Program-made: the position numbers and the translations under genes
In this document: piece after piece, positions 8,441 through 17,815 of the stretch
Layout of the letters: each line of letters starts with the position of its first letter
Numbering within the stretch: position 1 is the first letter of the stretch
Origin: Alkalimarinus alittae
GTDB lineage: Bacteria; Pseudomonadota; Gammaproteobacteria; Pseudomonadales; Oleiphilaceae
DNA: 64,000 nucleotides
Assembly: GCF_026016465.1 (NCBI RefSeq)
Contig: NZ_CP100390.1
Coordinates: 2,580,001-2,644,000, forward strand
Reading direction: 5' to 3'
The notes under the pieces: model-generated
What the model saw: only the letters and a program-made list of their open reading frames with translations
What the model was told of the DNA's origin: nothing
The model's database searches: none

Positions 8441-10087
8441 TTACCCTTCCGCTCCACGGCCCTTTTGAGGAAAAAGCCCACGAGGTTTTTTCTGTATGAA
8501 GAGAATAATAAAAATAAGTACCAGTATTTTTGCGAGTACAGCACCAGACATAGGTTCTAACACTTTGTTAGCCACCCCTAATGACATGCCGGCAACTAAG
8601 GTTCCCCAAAGGTTTCCTACACCACCAAACACCACCACCATAAATGAATCAATGATGTATGCTTGCCCCAAGTTGGGCCCTACATTGGTTAATTGACTTA
8701 AAGCGACACCTGCTACACCGGCAACACCAGAACCCAGACCGAACGTTAATGCATCAACCCACTCAGATCGAACGCCCATCGCTCGCGCCATAGCACGATT
8801 CTGCGAAACTGCTCTTACCTTTAAACCTAATGTGGTTTTCTTAAGCACAAAGAACAACATGGCAAACACAATCAAACAAAAAATGATGATATATAGACGA
8901 TTATAGGTGATGGAAAAAACAGGGTTTATTTCAAGCGCCCCACTCATCCAGTCAGGGGTTTCAACACTTCGATTGAGTGGTGAGAAAACTGAACGTACCG
9001 CTTGCTGCAATATCAAGCTTAAACCAAAAGTGGCCAATAATGTTTCAAGTGGACGACCATATAGATGCCTAATAACACCTCGCTCGATGGCAATACCAAC
9101 TAAACCAGACACCAGAAATGCAGCAGGTATAGCAACAAACAACGATGCACCAATATTATTCGGCATGATTAACTGAATCACGTATGTCGTATAGGCACCT
9201 AGCATGATTAACTCGCCATGAGCCATATTAATAACGCCCATAACGCCAAAGGTGATTGCCAACCCTATTGCAGCTAACACTAAAACGGATCCAAGGCTTA
9301 AGCCAAAGAACAACGTTTCCATCAACGCATAGTTATCTATTCGTTTATCAATTTTAGCGAGCGTTTTAGTCGCTGAATCAATAACACGCTTTTCAGTTTC
9401 ATCATTAACGACAGTTTGTAATGCATTTCTTACCGTGGGCTCTAAACTATCTTCTAGCGTCTTTATAGCGGCTAATTTCTCTACTACGGAACCCGTTTTT
9501 AAATTACCAATGGCAATCCCTGATTCAATAAGGGACCTAACCTTCTCATTCTTTTCTTGCTTATACAGGGTTTCAAAAAGCGCAATTTGGTTGTCATCAA
9601 CCACGTCAAATAAACTGATTACGGCTGCACTTCTTTTAGCAGGGTCTGGGTCCGATAATTGTATCTGAGCTATTGCCGCTTTTATCTTGGTACGTAACGT
9701 ATTATTAATCGCAACACGTTTAACTTTCCGCTTGCTACTCACCGTGTAGGTTTTGCTAGTGTCTAAGATGTCAGCAAGCAAATAGCCTTTACCGACTTCT
9801 TCTATGATGGTGACCAGTCGTTTTTCTTTTTTCAATCGATATAAGTCACCCGCCAGCAACGTTTTCAGTAATCGTTCTGAACGTTCATCACGACTCTGAG
9901 CTAGTAGGTCTATTCCTTCTGTAACACGCTTAAAGTTTTTCCCCTGTAACTTAACCATTGATTGATCAAAGTATGTGTCAGACCAAGCCGTAGCGGAAGC
10001 TAACATTCCGATGAGCAGCATGATCATACTGACGATCTCAAGCTTTGATTTACATTTTGCTAAGTCGTGCTTTCTAAAACAAAACAT
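8441..10087 (-). CDS. urtB: urea ABC transporter permease UrtB with periplasmic N-terminal domain
   Basis: LivH-like permease. Residues from about 255 (LSLGSVLVLAAIGLAITFGV, then INMAHGELIMLGAYT) form the membrane part, with the EAA-like AVSQNRAMARAMGVRSEWVD near the C-terminus. Before it lies a roughly 200-residue helical, HEAT-like region preceded by a hydrophobic signal (IVSMIMLLIGMLASATAWS). This extra N-terminal domain is common in proteobacterial UrtB. An ATG at 10087 with AGGG upstream is preferred over a TTG at 10105. It is separated from urtA by a hairpin. Confidence 0.93.
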   Translation of the reverse strand: MFCFRKHDLAKCKSKLEIVSMIMLLIGMLASATAWSDTYFDQSMVKLQGKNFKRVTEGIDLLAQSRDERSERLLKTLLAGDLYRLKKEKRLVTIIEEVGKGYLLADILDTSKTYTVSSKRKVKRVAINNTLRTKIKAAIAQIQLSDPDPAKRSAAVISLFDVVDDNQIALFETLYKQEKNEKVRSLIESGIAIGNLKTGSVVEKLAAIKTLEDSLEPTVRNALQTVVNDETEKRVIDSATKTLAKIDKRIDNYALMETLFFGLSLGSVLVLAAIGLAITFGVMGVINMAHGELIMLGAYTTYVIQLIMPNNIGASLFVAIPAAFLVSGLVGIAIERGVIRHLYGRPLETLLATFGLSLILQQAVRSVFSPLNRSVETPDWMSGALEINPVFSITYNRLYIIIFCLIVFAMLFFVLKKTTLGLKVRAVSQNRAMARAMGVRSEWVDALTFGLGSGVAGVAGVALSQLTNVGPNLGQAYIIDSFMVVVFGGVGNLWGTLVAGMSLGVANKVLEPMSGAVLAKILVLIFIILFIQKKPRGLFPQKGRGAEG

Positions 10088-10149
10088 TTCTTTTTCCCTA
10101 TTCAATCGCTCTGCCTGCTATGACTGCAAACTTTAGAGGATGAAAATGA

Positions 10150-10180
10150 TAAAAGACCACCACTCTAAGAGCAGTGGTCT
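10150..10180 (-). terminator. attenuator or terminator between urtA and urtB
   Basis: Inverted repeat with arms agaccac and gtggtct, plus an inner ctc/gag pairing, followed on the minus strand by TTTTAT. Sitting 33 bases after the urtA stop, it should let only part of the transcripts continue into urtBCDE, giving an excess of binding protein. This arrangement is common for ABC importers. Confidence 0.65.
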
Positions 10181-10212
10181 GCGGTGCATTGCTAGTGTTA
10201 AGCAGTCAAATA

Positions 10213-11505
10213 TTAGAAGTTTTGACCAGAGCACTTAGCGGTCTTAACGTTGTAGTTACCGCAAGAAAGAGGCGATCGCCAATCAGAGATAATATCTTTT
10301 GAACCAGGTAAGAAATCAGACCAAGCATCACCTGCTACATTACCTGTTGTCTGCCAAACTACCTGAAACTGACCGTCGTCTTGGATTTCACCAATAAGTA
10401 CAGGCTTAGTCACATGATGGTTAGGCATCATTGACGAAATACCGCCGGTTAAGTTAGGTACAGAAACACCGATAATCGCATTTTGCACGACAGCAGGGTC
10501 AGTAGTCCCTGCTTTCTCAACCGCTTCAACCCACATATTGAAACCGATGTAGTGCGCTTCCATTGGGTCGTTGGTTACACGTTCTTCGTTTTTAATGTAT
10601 GCCTGCCAGCTCTCAATGAATGCTTCGTTTGAATCATCTTCAACACTCATAAAGTAGTTCCAAGCGGCTAAGTGACCCACTAATGGCTTGGTATCAATAC
10701 CTGAAAGTTCCTCTTCACCTACAGAAAAAGCAACGACAGGAATCTGCTCTGAAGAAATACCTTGGTTACCTAGTTCCTTATAAAATGGAACGTTAGCATC
10801 ACCGTTTATTGTTGAAACGACCGCTGTCTTCTTACCAGCAGAACCGAATTTCTTAACATCAGATACAATGCTCTGCCAATCTGAATGACCAAACGGCGTG
10901 TAGTTAATCATTATGTCTTCTTCTTTTACGCCTTTAGCTTTTAAATAGGCTTCAAGAATTTTGTTAGTGGTGCGTGGGTAAACGTAGTCAGTACCTGCAA
11001 GTACCCAACGTTTAACACCCAGATCTTTCATTAGGTAGTCAACCGCAGGGATCGCTTGTTGGTTTGGCGCTGCGCCAGTGTAGAAAACATTTTTAGACGA
11101 CTCTTCGCCTTCATACTGAACAGGGTAAAATAAAAGGCTATTGAGCTCTTCTACTACAGGAAGAACAGATTTTCGTGATACTGACGTCCAGCAACCAAAA
11201 ATAGCGGATACATTCTCTTTGTCGATCAACTCTCTGCCTTTCTCAGCAAAAAGAGGCCAGTTTGATGCAGGGTCAACAACAACAGGTTCAAGCTTTTTGC
11301 CGAGTAAGCCCCCTTTTGCATTTTGCTCTTCGATCAGCATCAACATGGTATCTTTTAATGTTGTTTCACTAATCGCCATAGTGCCGGACAGTGAATGTAA
11401 GATACCCACTTTGATTGTTTCATCAGCCGCTATAGCCTGAGACGCTGAAAGGCTAAGCGCTACCGCAGCCGCTATGCCCGAAATTGAAGCAGTAATTTTT
11501 TTCAT
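10213..11505 (-). CDS. urtA: urea ABC transporter substrate-binding protein UrtA
   Basis: Periplasmic binding protein of the urea importer, 430 residues. A signal peptide MKKITASISGIAAAVALSLS ending at ASQAIA-A is followed by IKVGILHSLSGTMAISET, FGCWTSVSRKSVLPVVEE and YPVQYEGEESSKNVFYTGA, which are very close to characterised UrtA proteins as I remember them. It is the first gene of the urt operon. No urease or urea carboxylase gene lies in the window. Nitrogen control is expected for such operons, but I could not find a convincing sigma-54 promoter upstream. Confidence 0.95.
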   Translation of the reverse strand: MKKITASISGIAAAVALSLSASQAIAADETIKVGILHSLSGTMAISETTLKDTMLMLIEEQNAKGGLLGKKLEPVVVDPASNWPLFAEKGRELIDKENVSAIFGCWTSVSRKSVLPVVEELNSLLFYPVQYEGEESSKNVFYTGAAPNQQAIPAVDYLMKDLGVKRWVLAGTDYVYPRTTNKILEAYLKAKGVKEEDIMINYTPFGHSDWQSIVSDVKKFGSAGKKTAVVSTINGDANVPFYKELGNQGISSEQIPVVAFSVGEEELSGIDTKPLVGHLAAWNYFMSVEDDSNEAFIESWQAYIKNEERVTNDPMEAHYIGFNMWVEAVEKAGTTDPAVVQNAIIGVSVPNLTGGISSMMPNHHVTKPVLIGEIQDDGQFQVVWQTTGNVAGDAWSDFLPGSKDIISDWRSPLSCGNYNVKTAKCSGQNF

Positions 11506-11949
11506 TCCTATCTCTCCTAGAGACCCTAACTGAATTATGATTTTTATCAGTACACATCTTTTTTATGAATGCACATACTTGAGTTATTAATCATTTTTCA
11601 ATCCAAGTTCTATATAACACTTTATTTACAATATGTTATGGAGATTTATAAGCTATTTTTAACACTATAATTATCAACGTAAGCACTACTTAAAAGCATA
11701 AAAATATCATGACGCACCATTTAAAAGCGATTTAAGCAAGATCAACGAAAAAAACGCACTACGTTTGAATACGCAATAGTGCACAGCACCAATAGAAGGC
11801 AAACTAACTAAAAAACAACATGATTTATAAGAGGAATGATTTAAATAGTAAATTAGGATGAATATTCTAATTTATTTCCCTAATATCGATTTTATAGGCA
11901 ATTTAGTGATCAAAAACACTAACTATCACATACAGCACTGGGGCATTTA
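11506..11949 (+). other. AT-rich divergent intergenic region (urtA / helical protein gene)
   Basis: 444 bases without a credible gene, holding the promoters of urtA (leftward) and of the 11950 gene (rightward). A 7-base inverted repeat, aaattag at 11850-11856 and ctaattt at 11867-11873, is a candidate operator. I searched by eye for GG-N10-GC sigma-54 elements on the urtA side and found none that fit. Confidence 0.5.
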
Positions 11950-12366
11950 ATGATTCAAGAAACATTTAAAACTCAACTTAAGCAGATTCAAACAGTCAGC
12001 GAGAAAGTTCAGTCTCAATTAAAACCTCAGTTAGATAAAGCAACGAAAGAAGGTAAAAAAGTACTCAGCCAATTAGGTTCAAATGCGATTGAAGAAAAAA
12101 CAGTTGCAGAAGTCATTGCAGAGATACGCGAACACAACCCTACACTTAAGCGCTTAATACTTAATTTAGATTCGGCAACCTATGATACTCGCAAGCAACT
12201 ATCATGGAATGCCACTATGATGAGCGCATATGCAAAGCTTCAAGCTGAAAGCAAATTCAACAACGACGTTAAGCCAGTCATCAGCGACTATTTGACTTCT
12301 GTTGACGGTAAGATCAAATCGTTGCTAGAAAAAGCAAATGAGTTAAAAGGTAAAGTGATTAGCTAA
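11950..12366 (+). CDS. small helical protein, possibly phasin-like
   Basis: I do not firmly recognise this 138-residue protein. It is almost entirely predicted amphipathic helix, rich in Lys, Gln, Glu and Ser, with no Cys and no membrane segment. The N-terminal part (QETFKTQLKQIQTVSEKVQS) resembles the start of phasins, which coat polyester granules, but no PHA synthase lies in the window and the resemblance may be composition only. It has its own promoter region and a strong terminator, so it is probably monocistronic and possibly abundant. Confidence 0.55.
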   Translation: MIQETFKTQLKQIQTVSEKVQSQLKPQLDKATKEGKKVLSQLGSNAIEEKTVAEVIAEIREHNPTLKRLILNLDSATYDTRKQLSWNATMMSAYAKLQAESKFNNDVKPVISDYLTSVDGKIKSLLEKANELKGKVIS

Positions 12367-12431
12367 GTTTTAGAAGTAAGCACTACCCCTCCCTAGCATC
12401 TTTACACTATATCGATTGCTAGAGATCATTC

Positions 12432-12457
12432 GCCCCTATCCCCAGGGGCTTTTTTTT
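12432..12457 (+). terminator. strong intrinsic terminator
   Basis: Six-base GC stem gcccct/aggggc (12432-12437 and 12444-12449) followed by eight T (12450-12457). It ends the gene at 11950 and faces convergent msrA. Confidence 0.9.
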
Positions 12458-12476
12458 GCCTGATATTTACTCATTC

Positions 12477-13118
12477 TTACTCACTATAACAAACACCTGT
12501 TCCACCTAGACCGCAATAGCCCTTTGGATTTTTCGCTAAGTATTGCTGGTGGTAAGTTTCTGCATAATAAAACTCAGTAGCAGCCGTTATCTCGGTGGTT
12601 ATAGGGCCTCTTCCTGCATTTTCTAGTTGGTGTTGATAGTGATCAGCCGCTTCAATGGCCTGGGATTGCTGTTGCTCACTATAATAATAAATACCTGAGC
12701 GATATTGAGTGCCCATATCATTCCCCTGCCTCATACCCTGAGTCGGGTCATGAGATTCCCAAAATACCTTTAGAAGATCGTTATAGCTGACCATATTAGG
12801 GTCAAATACAACAAGAACCACTTCATTATGCCCTGTCAGCCCTGTGCAGGTTTCTTCATAGGTTGGATTAGGGGTTATACCCGCTGCATAACCAACCGCG
12901 GTTGAATAAACACCATCAATATTCCAAAACTTCTTTTCAGCGCCCCAAAAACACCCCATACCAAAGAGTGCGCGCTCACAGCGCTCAGGAAATGGTGTCT
13001 TAATGGTGTTACCTGAAACAAAGTGAACAGGGTCAACGGCCATTTCTTTCGTTCGCCCAGGCAAAGCGGTATCTACAGTAGGAAGGAGGTGTTTTTGTGG
13101 TGGATAAGGATTCAACAT
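12477..13118 (-). CDS. msrA: peptide-methionine (S)-S-oxide reductase MsrA
   Basis: Repairs oxidised methionine S-sulfoxide. The 213 residues include the catalytic [13 protein letters not shown] (Cys56), [32 protein letters not shown], and a C-terminal tail [13 protein letters not shown] carrying the two resolving cysteines found in E. coli-type MsrA. An N-terminal extension of about 48 residues also matches the enterobacterial form. AAAGGA precedes the ATG. Confidence 0.95.
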   Translation of the reverse strand: MLNPYPPQKHLLPTVDTALPGRTKEMAVDPVHFVSGNTIKTPFPERCERALFGMGCFWGAEKKFWNIDGVYSTAVGYAAGITPNPTYEETCTGLTGHNEVVLVVFDPNMVSYNDLLKVFWESHDPTQGMRQGNDMGTQYRSGIYYYSEQQQSQAIEAADHYQHQLENAGRGPITTEITAATEFYYAETYHQQYLAKNPKGYCGLGGTGVCYSE

Positions 13119-13266
13119 TATTTTTCCTTTGTGGTGTAACGTCTAAACTACCTGTAAAATCGATAACATTACTCAGTACAGTACACTATTAAGTCTATAC
13201 TACCTAAGGCAATTTAGTCGCGTCTTTAGGGTCTGACCATAAAGCTATTATCACCTAGGACAACCT

Positions 13267-13773
13267 ATGTCTCAACAAAGCACCAAACCCGTTTCTGACT
13301 CCTCTATAGAGGGGCAAGTATATAAGGTTTTTCCAAACGATTTAAATGCACACGGCACGGCATTTGGCGGAATGATTATGGCAAAGTGCGATCGGCTTTC
13401 GCTAGTCGTCGCCGAACGGCACAGCGGATACGTTTGTGTTACAGCGTCGGTTGATTCAATCCACTTTATGGCACCTGCAAAAGAGAATGATACATTGGTA
13501 TTTAAAGTCTCGATCAACAGGGCATGGAGTTCTTCAATGGAGATCGGCGTAAGAGTAGAAGCTGAAAATAGCTATACAGGCGACAGTAAACACATTTTAT
13601 CGGCATATTTTACGTTTGTTGCCTTAGATGAAAATAATAAACCCGCTAAAGTCCCCGCTTTAACGATCGAGTCTGCACTACAAGAAAGACGCTTTCAGCA
13701 GGCAGCAGTTCGACGTGAAGCAAGACTACAGACAATAGAAAAACTTAAAAATTATGAAGCTATAGAACGTTAA
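13267..13773 (+). CDS. acyl-CoA thioesterase, hotdog fold (YciA-like)
   Basis: Single hotdog-domain acyl-CoA hydrolase, 168 residues. The segment NDLNAHGTAFGGMIMAKCDRLS holds the Asn-His-Gly core with acidic residues, and VDSIHFMAPAKENDTLVFKV is the following conserved strand pair. The family hydrolyses short- to long-chain acyl-CoA, with specificity not readable from sequence. It converges on cmoM 30 bases downstream. Confidence 0.85.
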   Translation: MSQQSTKPVSDSSIEGQVYKVFPNDLNAHGTAFGGMIMAKCDRLSLVVAERHSGYVCVTASVDSIHFMAPAKENDTLVFKVSINRAWSSSMEIGVRVEAENSYTGDSKHILSAYFTFVALDENNKPAKVPALTIESALQERRFQQAAVRREARLQTIEKLKNYEAIER

Positions 13774-13803
13774 TCTCACATCCATAACAGCTTACAGTAG
13801 ATG

Positions 13804-14601
13804 TTATGACCGCTTTCGAGCAATGACGTGGATATAGCGCCCAAGCGATAGGTAAGGCTCTTGGCGACATAATAACTTTTCCATATGTAGAATATCTTCA
13901 TAGCTGCGACTCGCCTGAAGGTCTCTATTTAGATAGTCATTAACCACTCTGATGCCGGTTTTGCTCACGATATCAAACCCGGCGCTCTCCAACCAACCAT
14001 AAACATCAAGGGGGTCTAACGGACTAATGGGTGTTAACCCCCCCTTTTCGCCTATGAAATCATTAGACACTACTTTTCGAAAGTTCCCTTTTAATAGGTT
14101 TTTCATAATCACTGAGTGTTTATTGTAAAACATCAGAGACAAGTACCCATCATCTGCAACCGCATTCATTGCGTGGGTTAACCCTGCCTGAGGGTCTGCC
14201 AACCATTCAAGCACTGCATGGAAAATCACTAAATCAGAAGGCTCAGCGGTGGCTTGCGGCAGCTGGTCAAGCGCTAGATTCTTTAACTGGTAATACTCAG
14301 AAGGGATATTTTCAGCGATAAAATGCTGCTGGGCTAATTCGAGCATATCCTTCGAGACATCCGTCACGATGACATTATGACCCTCCTCGGCCAATTTTGC
14401 AGATATCTGCCCTATCCCGCCACCTACATCTAGAACTGATAAACTCGCCGCCTCAGGTAAATCATTTAAAAGGCGCTCTTCGAGGTCTTCCCATAATAAC
14501 TGCAGACGGATCTCACCCTTAGAGGAGCCGTATATTTTTTTCTTAAAATGCTCTGCCAATCCGTCAAAATTACGGTCTTGAGTGTGCTCATACTTGTTCA
14601 T
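13804..14601 (-). CDS. cmoM: tRNA 5-carboxymethoxyuridine methyltransferase CmoM
   Basis: Methylates cmo5U at wobble position 34 to mcmo5U (formerly SmtA). HTQDRNFDGLAEHFKKKIYG at the start, the SAM loop VLDVGGGIGQISAKLAEEGH, IFHAVLEWLADPQ, LSLMFYNKHSVIMKNLLKGNF and the C-terminal CRQEPYLSLGRYIHVIAR are near-identical in layout to E. coli CmoM. Its length of 265 residues is normal. It lies 67 bases downstream of rsmC on the same strand, so co-transcription is possible. Confidence 0.95.
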   Translation of the reverse strand: MNKYEHTQDRNFDGLAEHFKKKIYGSSKGEIRLQLLWEDLEERLLNDLPEAASLSVLDVGGGIGQISAKLAEEGHNVIVTDVSKDMLELAQQHFIAENIPSEYYQLKNLALDQLPQATAEPSDLVIFHAVLEWLADPQAGLTHAMNAVADDGYLSLMFYNKHSVIMKNLLKGNFRKVVSNDFIGEKGGLTPISPLDPLDVYGWLESAGFDIVSKTGIRVVNDYLNRDLQASRSYEDILHMEKLLCRQEPYLSLGRYIHVIARKRS

Positions 14602-14668
14602 TTATAAATCACCAAAAGGGCAATATTAATGCCCTTTAGAAAACCTGAAGACCATAAGAAGGAAGACT

Positions 14669-15676
14669 TTATCTAAATGCTTTGTAGACTCTGAATTTTG
14701 TATTTTCTGTCACGACAGCGTAACGATCTAGCGCTCCGTCAATCAACTCAGCGTACTTAAGAAAGCTGTTTGCTACTAATCGAAAAGGTGCGTTTTTCGC
14801 CATGTGATCAGGTACCGTGCGAATAAACGTTTCAGTGATACTGTAGTTTGTTTTAACACCACTGTGGAATGGAGGATTAGTATATACACCGTTGAAGCGC
14901 CCTGTAACATCGCGCAAGCCATTAGATGGATAGATTTTTCCTTTAAGGTTATTACGCGCTAGCGTTTTTTCAGCACAATATAAAGCCAACGCATTAATGT
15001 CTACTAACTCAACCATGGCTTCTGGGTTTCTTTTGGATATCATCGCACCCAATACACCACAACCACAGCCAAAGTCTAGAATTCTACCTGATGGTATTTT
15101 ACCTAAGTTTTCGAGGAGTAATGCCGTTGCATCATCAAGTCGCCCGTGGCTAAACACACCCGGTATAGAAACGGCCGTTAACGTATCTTCGCCTGCACTA
15201 TACTCATACTCTTTTAACCAGTCATCTAAATTAAACGGTTTACTTTCAATGGACTTAATAACACTCCAAAGCTGACAGTGCCTCGCCATATCAAGCTTGA
15301 TTGGGTTTTCACCCACAGTACTTAGTTTTTTAGCGACACTGTTAATGCCTTCTTTCTTTGCTCCGACTAAAAGAAGCTCTCCCCCGATCTCCATTTTTGA
15401 AGACACCATAGCAAATAGTAGATCAAGTTCAGGTTTGGACTTAGGCATAAACATCAGAACCTGTTTAAACAGTTGATCTGATTTAAGTTCAGCTCCCCAA
15501 GAAAGGTTTTCAAAACCGCTCTGGCTAAGCATTGAATAAACCGAATAGTCCCAAGTAAATGCTTGAGAGTAATCTAGCTGAGACAACAGGTCGTCATCGG
15601 GCATGCCTACAATCAACAAAGATGAACCGTCGAATATATTTAGGTTTCTAGCCACGACCTGTGAGGTGTTTTGCAT
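14669..15676 (-). CDS. rsmC: 16S rRNA (guanine1207-N2)-methyltransferase RsmC
   Basis: Methylates G1207 in 16S rRNA. At 335 residues it has the paired-domain RsmC layout: a degenerate N-terminal domain and a catalytic domain with GRILDFGCGCGVLGAMI, VELVDINALALYCAEKTLARN and YTNPPFHSGVKTNYSI, the NPPF signature. It is a paralogue of the rlmG product in this window. Likely transcribed together with cmoM. Confidence 0.95.
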   Translation of the reverse strand: MQNTSQVVARNLNIFDGSSLLIVGMPDDDLLSQLDYSQAFTWDYSVYSMLSQSGFENLSWGAELKSDQLFKQVLMFMPKSKPELDLLFAMVSSKMEIGGELLLVGAKKEGINSVAKKLSTVGENPIKLDMARHCQLWSVIKSIESKPFNLDDWLKEYEYSAGEDTLTAVSIPGVFSHGRLDDATALLLENLGKIPSGRILDFGCGCGVLGAMISKRNPEAMVELVDINALALYCAEKTLARNNLKGKIYPSNGLRDVTGRFNGVYTNPPFHSGVKTNYSITETFIRTVPDHMAKNAPFRLVANSFLKYAELIDGALDRYAVVTENTKFRVYKAFR

Positions 15677-15777
15677 GAAGAGATCTCGTCATTAAAAAAA
15701 GGGGGATTATAGCGCAGTTTCAAAAAATCTACGCGCAGATAATCAATAATTCTACATATAAACATGCCGTACCGTAG

Positions 15778-15810
15778 CCCTGATGTAGTGAGGTGTGAAC
15801 GGAATCAGGG
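15778..15810. repeat. REP-like hairpin
   Basis: Arms ccctgat (15778-15784) and atcaggg (15804-15810) flank a 19-base loop, followed by TTTT. It lies between rsmC and the TonB-like gene and resembles short palindromic intergenic repeats. It could also act as a weak terminator on the plus strand, but no gene reads into it from that side. Confidence 0.4.
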
Positions 15811-15854
15811 TTTTCAAATTAAACTACAGCAATCAAATTTTAATCATCACAGAG

Positions 15855-16730
15855 TTACTGCTTCAAGATATTCTCATCATAGTAAAACACCAAGTCTTTA
15901 TAATATTTAGCCGCTATAGCTTTAGAGCTTGGAACGTCAAAACGATGAACACGCTTAACAGCCTCTAATACCGTCAAATCAAGCACAAAATCTCCACTGC
16001 TCTTCACTATCTCAACGCTAATTAAATAACCATCACTTCCTAAATCAAAACTGATCGCCCCTCTACCGGGTCGAACGGGGTTTCTTGGCTGTATGATTTT
16101 TTCAATAATCTGTTGCTTCATACGCGCCAAATATAAGTTAACCATTTTCAGTTCATCTGACTGATTCTCACTATAAACCTGTTTACTCTTTTGCTCGCTA
16201 TTAGTTTCGGCTATATCAGGCTTTTTATCAGTAGTTTTGGTGTTTTTATCAGCATTTTTAAGGTTAGTAGCAACGGTCTTGGCTTTAGCTTTTTCTGTTT
16301 TTTCGGCCTTTAGCTCTTCTTTTTTATTGTCTTTAGTTTTGTCACCGACAAGGTCTTTGTCAGCGTTGCCTACTTGTTTGTCATTTTTTATTTTCTTGGC
16401 TGTATGGTCGGTGTTGTTGGATGAGGCAAACGTATCTGCATTGTGCATGGGTAGATGCCGTTCTTCGTTTAACTTCTCCTTAGGGGGCTGCTGTTTCTTT
16501 GGCTTAGACTTGGGTTGCTGAGTCTTTTGTTCTGGCGGCGGGGGCTTTTGTACGGGTGGCGGAGGTGGTACTTTTGGCTGTTGGAGCGTTACCTGAACTG
16601 TTGTTGAGTCCGTTACGGGGTCTGGCTTAAATAGTTCGTTTATATCAACCCACCACCAGACCAGGATGTGCAGCAATATACTGACGATCAGCAAGACCGA
16701 GAAAATGATTTTGGACTGATTATTTAACAT
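15855..16730 (-). CDS. TonB/TolA-like energy transducer
   Basis: A 291-residue envelope-spanning protein. One N-terminal membrane helix (IIFSVLLIVSILLHILVWWW) is followed by a Pro-rich segment (PPPPPVQKPPPPEQK), a long charged Lys/Glu/Thr region (about 75-190) and a TonB C-terminal domain (IIQPRNPVRPGRGAISFDL, VEIVKSSGDFVLDLTVLEAV). The YP/YPxxA signature of classic TonB is weak, and no ExbB or ExbD gene is adjacent, so the membrane partner must be encoded elsewhere. The charged linker is somewhat TolA-like. Confidence 0.75.
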   Translation of the reverse strand: MLNNQSKIIFSVLLIVSILLHILVWWWVDINELFKPDPVTDSTTVQVTLQQPKVPPPPPVQKPPPPEQKTQQPKSKPKKQQPPKEKLNEERHLPMHNADTFASSNNTDHTAKKIKNDKQVGNADKDLVGDKTKDNKKEELKAEKTEKAKAKTVATNLKNADKNTKTTDKKPDIAETNSEQKSKQVYSENQSDELKMVNLYLARMKQQIIEKIIQPRNPVRPGRGAISFDLGSDGYLISVEIVKSSGDFVLDLTVLEAVKRVHRFDVPSSKAIAAKYYKDLVFYYDENILKQ

Positions 16731-16881
16731 TGAGGGAGAGTGTTCATTTTATTGTTATTTGAATACATCATTTTATCAGTATTTTTACCACATCAATCCA
16801 CTGAAAAGTAGCCTCTCGTATTACTTAAGGTCATAATAGCTCGATAATTATGCTATTCCGTTTCATATTCAGGCGTCCGTT

Positions 16882-17067
16882 ATGTCTAATGTCATTCAAT
16901 TTAAACGCCCTTCACTTAAAGAAAAACACAAAGGGAAAACACTTTGCAAAAGTGGTTTCCATAAATGGGAAATAGTGAAAGAAAAACAGTTTGATGTTAA
17001 GCAGGGCAAGTTAATCACGCTCTATCAATGCAATCGATGTGGTGAGCGAAAAACAAAAGCGCTGTAA
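16882..17067 (+). CDS. conserved small zinc-ribbon-like protein
   Basis: Sixty-one residues, beginning MSNVIQFKRP and containing a CxxxxH then CxxC arrangement (LCKSGFHKW and YQCNRCGERKTK), which fits a minimal zinc knuckle. I recall very similar small proteins in other marine gammaproteobacteria, without a known function. Codon use looks normal and the gene has its own intergenic space, so I judge it real. It is convergent with the next gene. Confidence 0.7.
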   Translation: MSNVIQFKRPSLKEKHKGKTLCKSGFHKWEIVKEKQFDVKQGKLITLYQCNRCGERKTKAL

Positions 17068-17080
17068 TAAACTGTTCAGG

Positions 17081-17815
17081 TTAAACGTTTGTTTTAGGCC
17101 ATGCCAATAACCAAGGTTCTGCGTATTGCTTAATGGCCTGCTTAAAAGCAGGTGACGTAAATAACGCCCCTACTGTTGGCTCGCTGACAAAGCAATAGTC
17201 CGTACCAGCTAAGTTAAACCTAATTGCATAGGCATGAAGATAACCTCTTGATGCCACTTTCATAGAATCGGTATTGTACAATGGGTCACCAAGTACTGGC
17301 GCCCCCACACTATTTAACGCTACGCGTATTTGATGGGTTTTCCCTGTTTTTGGTTTTACCAAAAATAAGCGCTTACCAGATACAAGTGATGTCGAAAAAA
17401 ACTGCGTAATCGCTGGATTTTCTAGGGTTTTACTAAGCTTCCACATACTTCTGCGTGAACGAACCATATCCCCTTTTATCATGCCTTGCTTCTTACTTGG
17501 CTTTCGGTCTGAAACAGCTAAGTAATACTTGTCTACCCGCCGTTCACGAAAAAGCGTTGATATTGCACGATTAGCCTCAGGTGTTCTCGCCAAAACTAAT
17601 AACCCTGAGGTTATTTTATCCAGGCGATGTACAGGGTACAGCTCACTAACCCCCATTGCAGACTTAACACGTTCAACGATACCGAGTACTTCATTTTCAG
17701 TATGAAAAGAGATGCCCGGCATTTTATTAATAATAATAAACTGCTCGTTCTGCGCGACTAGTTGAAACGCGTCATCAGAAAAAGTATCTGTCGAATCCGT
17801 TGTCTCAATATTCAC
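17081..17815 (-). CDS. RluA-superfamily pseudouridine synthase (TIGR01621 type)
   Basis: Putative RNA pseudouridine synthase of 244 residues without an S4 domain. It has the catalytic PVHRLDKITSGLLVLART (Asp66) and the KTGKTHQIRVALNSVGAPVLGD motif. The layout fits the TIGR01621 subgroup; the target RNA is not established. It begins with GTG, whose G is the last base of the TAG of the preceding kinase-like gene, so translation of the two is probably coupled. Confidence 0.85.
   Translation of the reverse strand: MNIETTDSTDTFSDDAFQLVAQNEQFIIINKMPGISFHTENEVLGIVERVKSAMGVSELYPVHRLDKITSGLLVLARTPEANRAISTLFRERRVDKYYLAVSDRKPSKKQGMIKGDMVRSRRSMWKLSKTLENPAITQFFSTSLVSGKRLFLVKPKTGKTHQIRVALNSVGAPVLGDPLYNTDSMKVASRGYLHAYAIRFNLAGTDYCFVSEPTVGALFTSPAFKQAIKQYAEPWLLAWPKTNV

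Noticed and set aside
11506-11949. Possible sigma-54/NtrC control of urtA
   Set aside because: Expected from biology, but no GG-N10-GC element with proper context or paired NtrC sites could be seen; the nearest TTGG-type stretch lacks the downstream GC.
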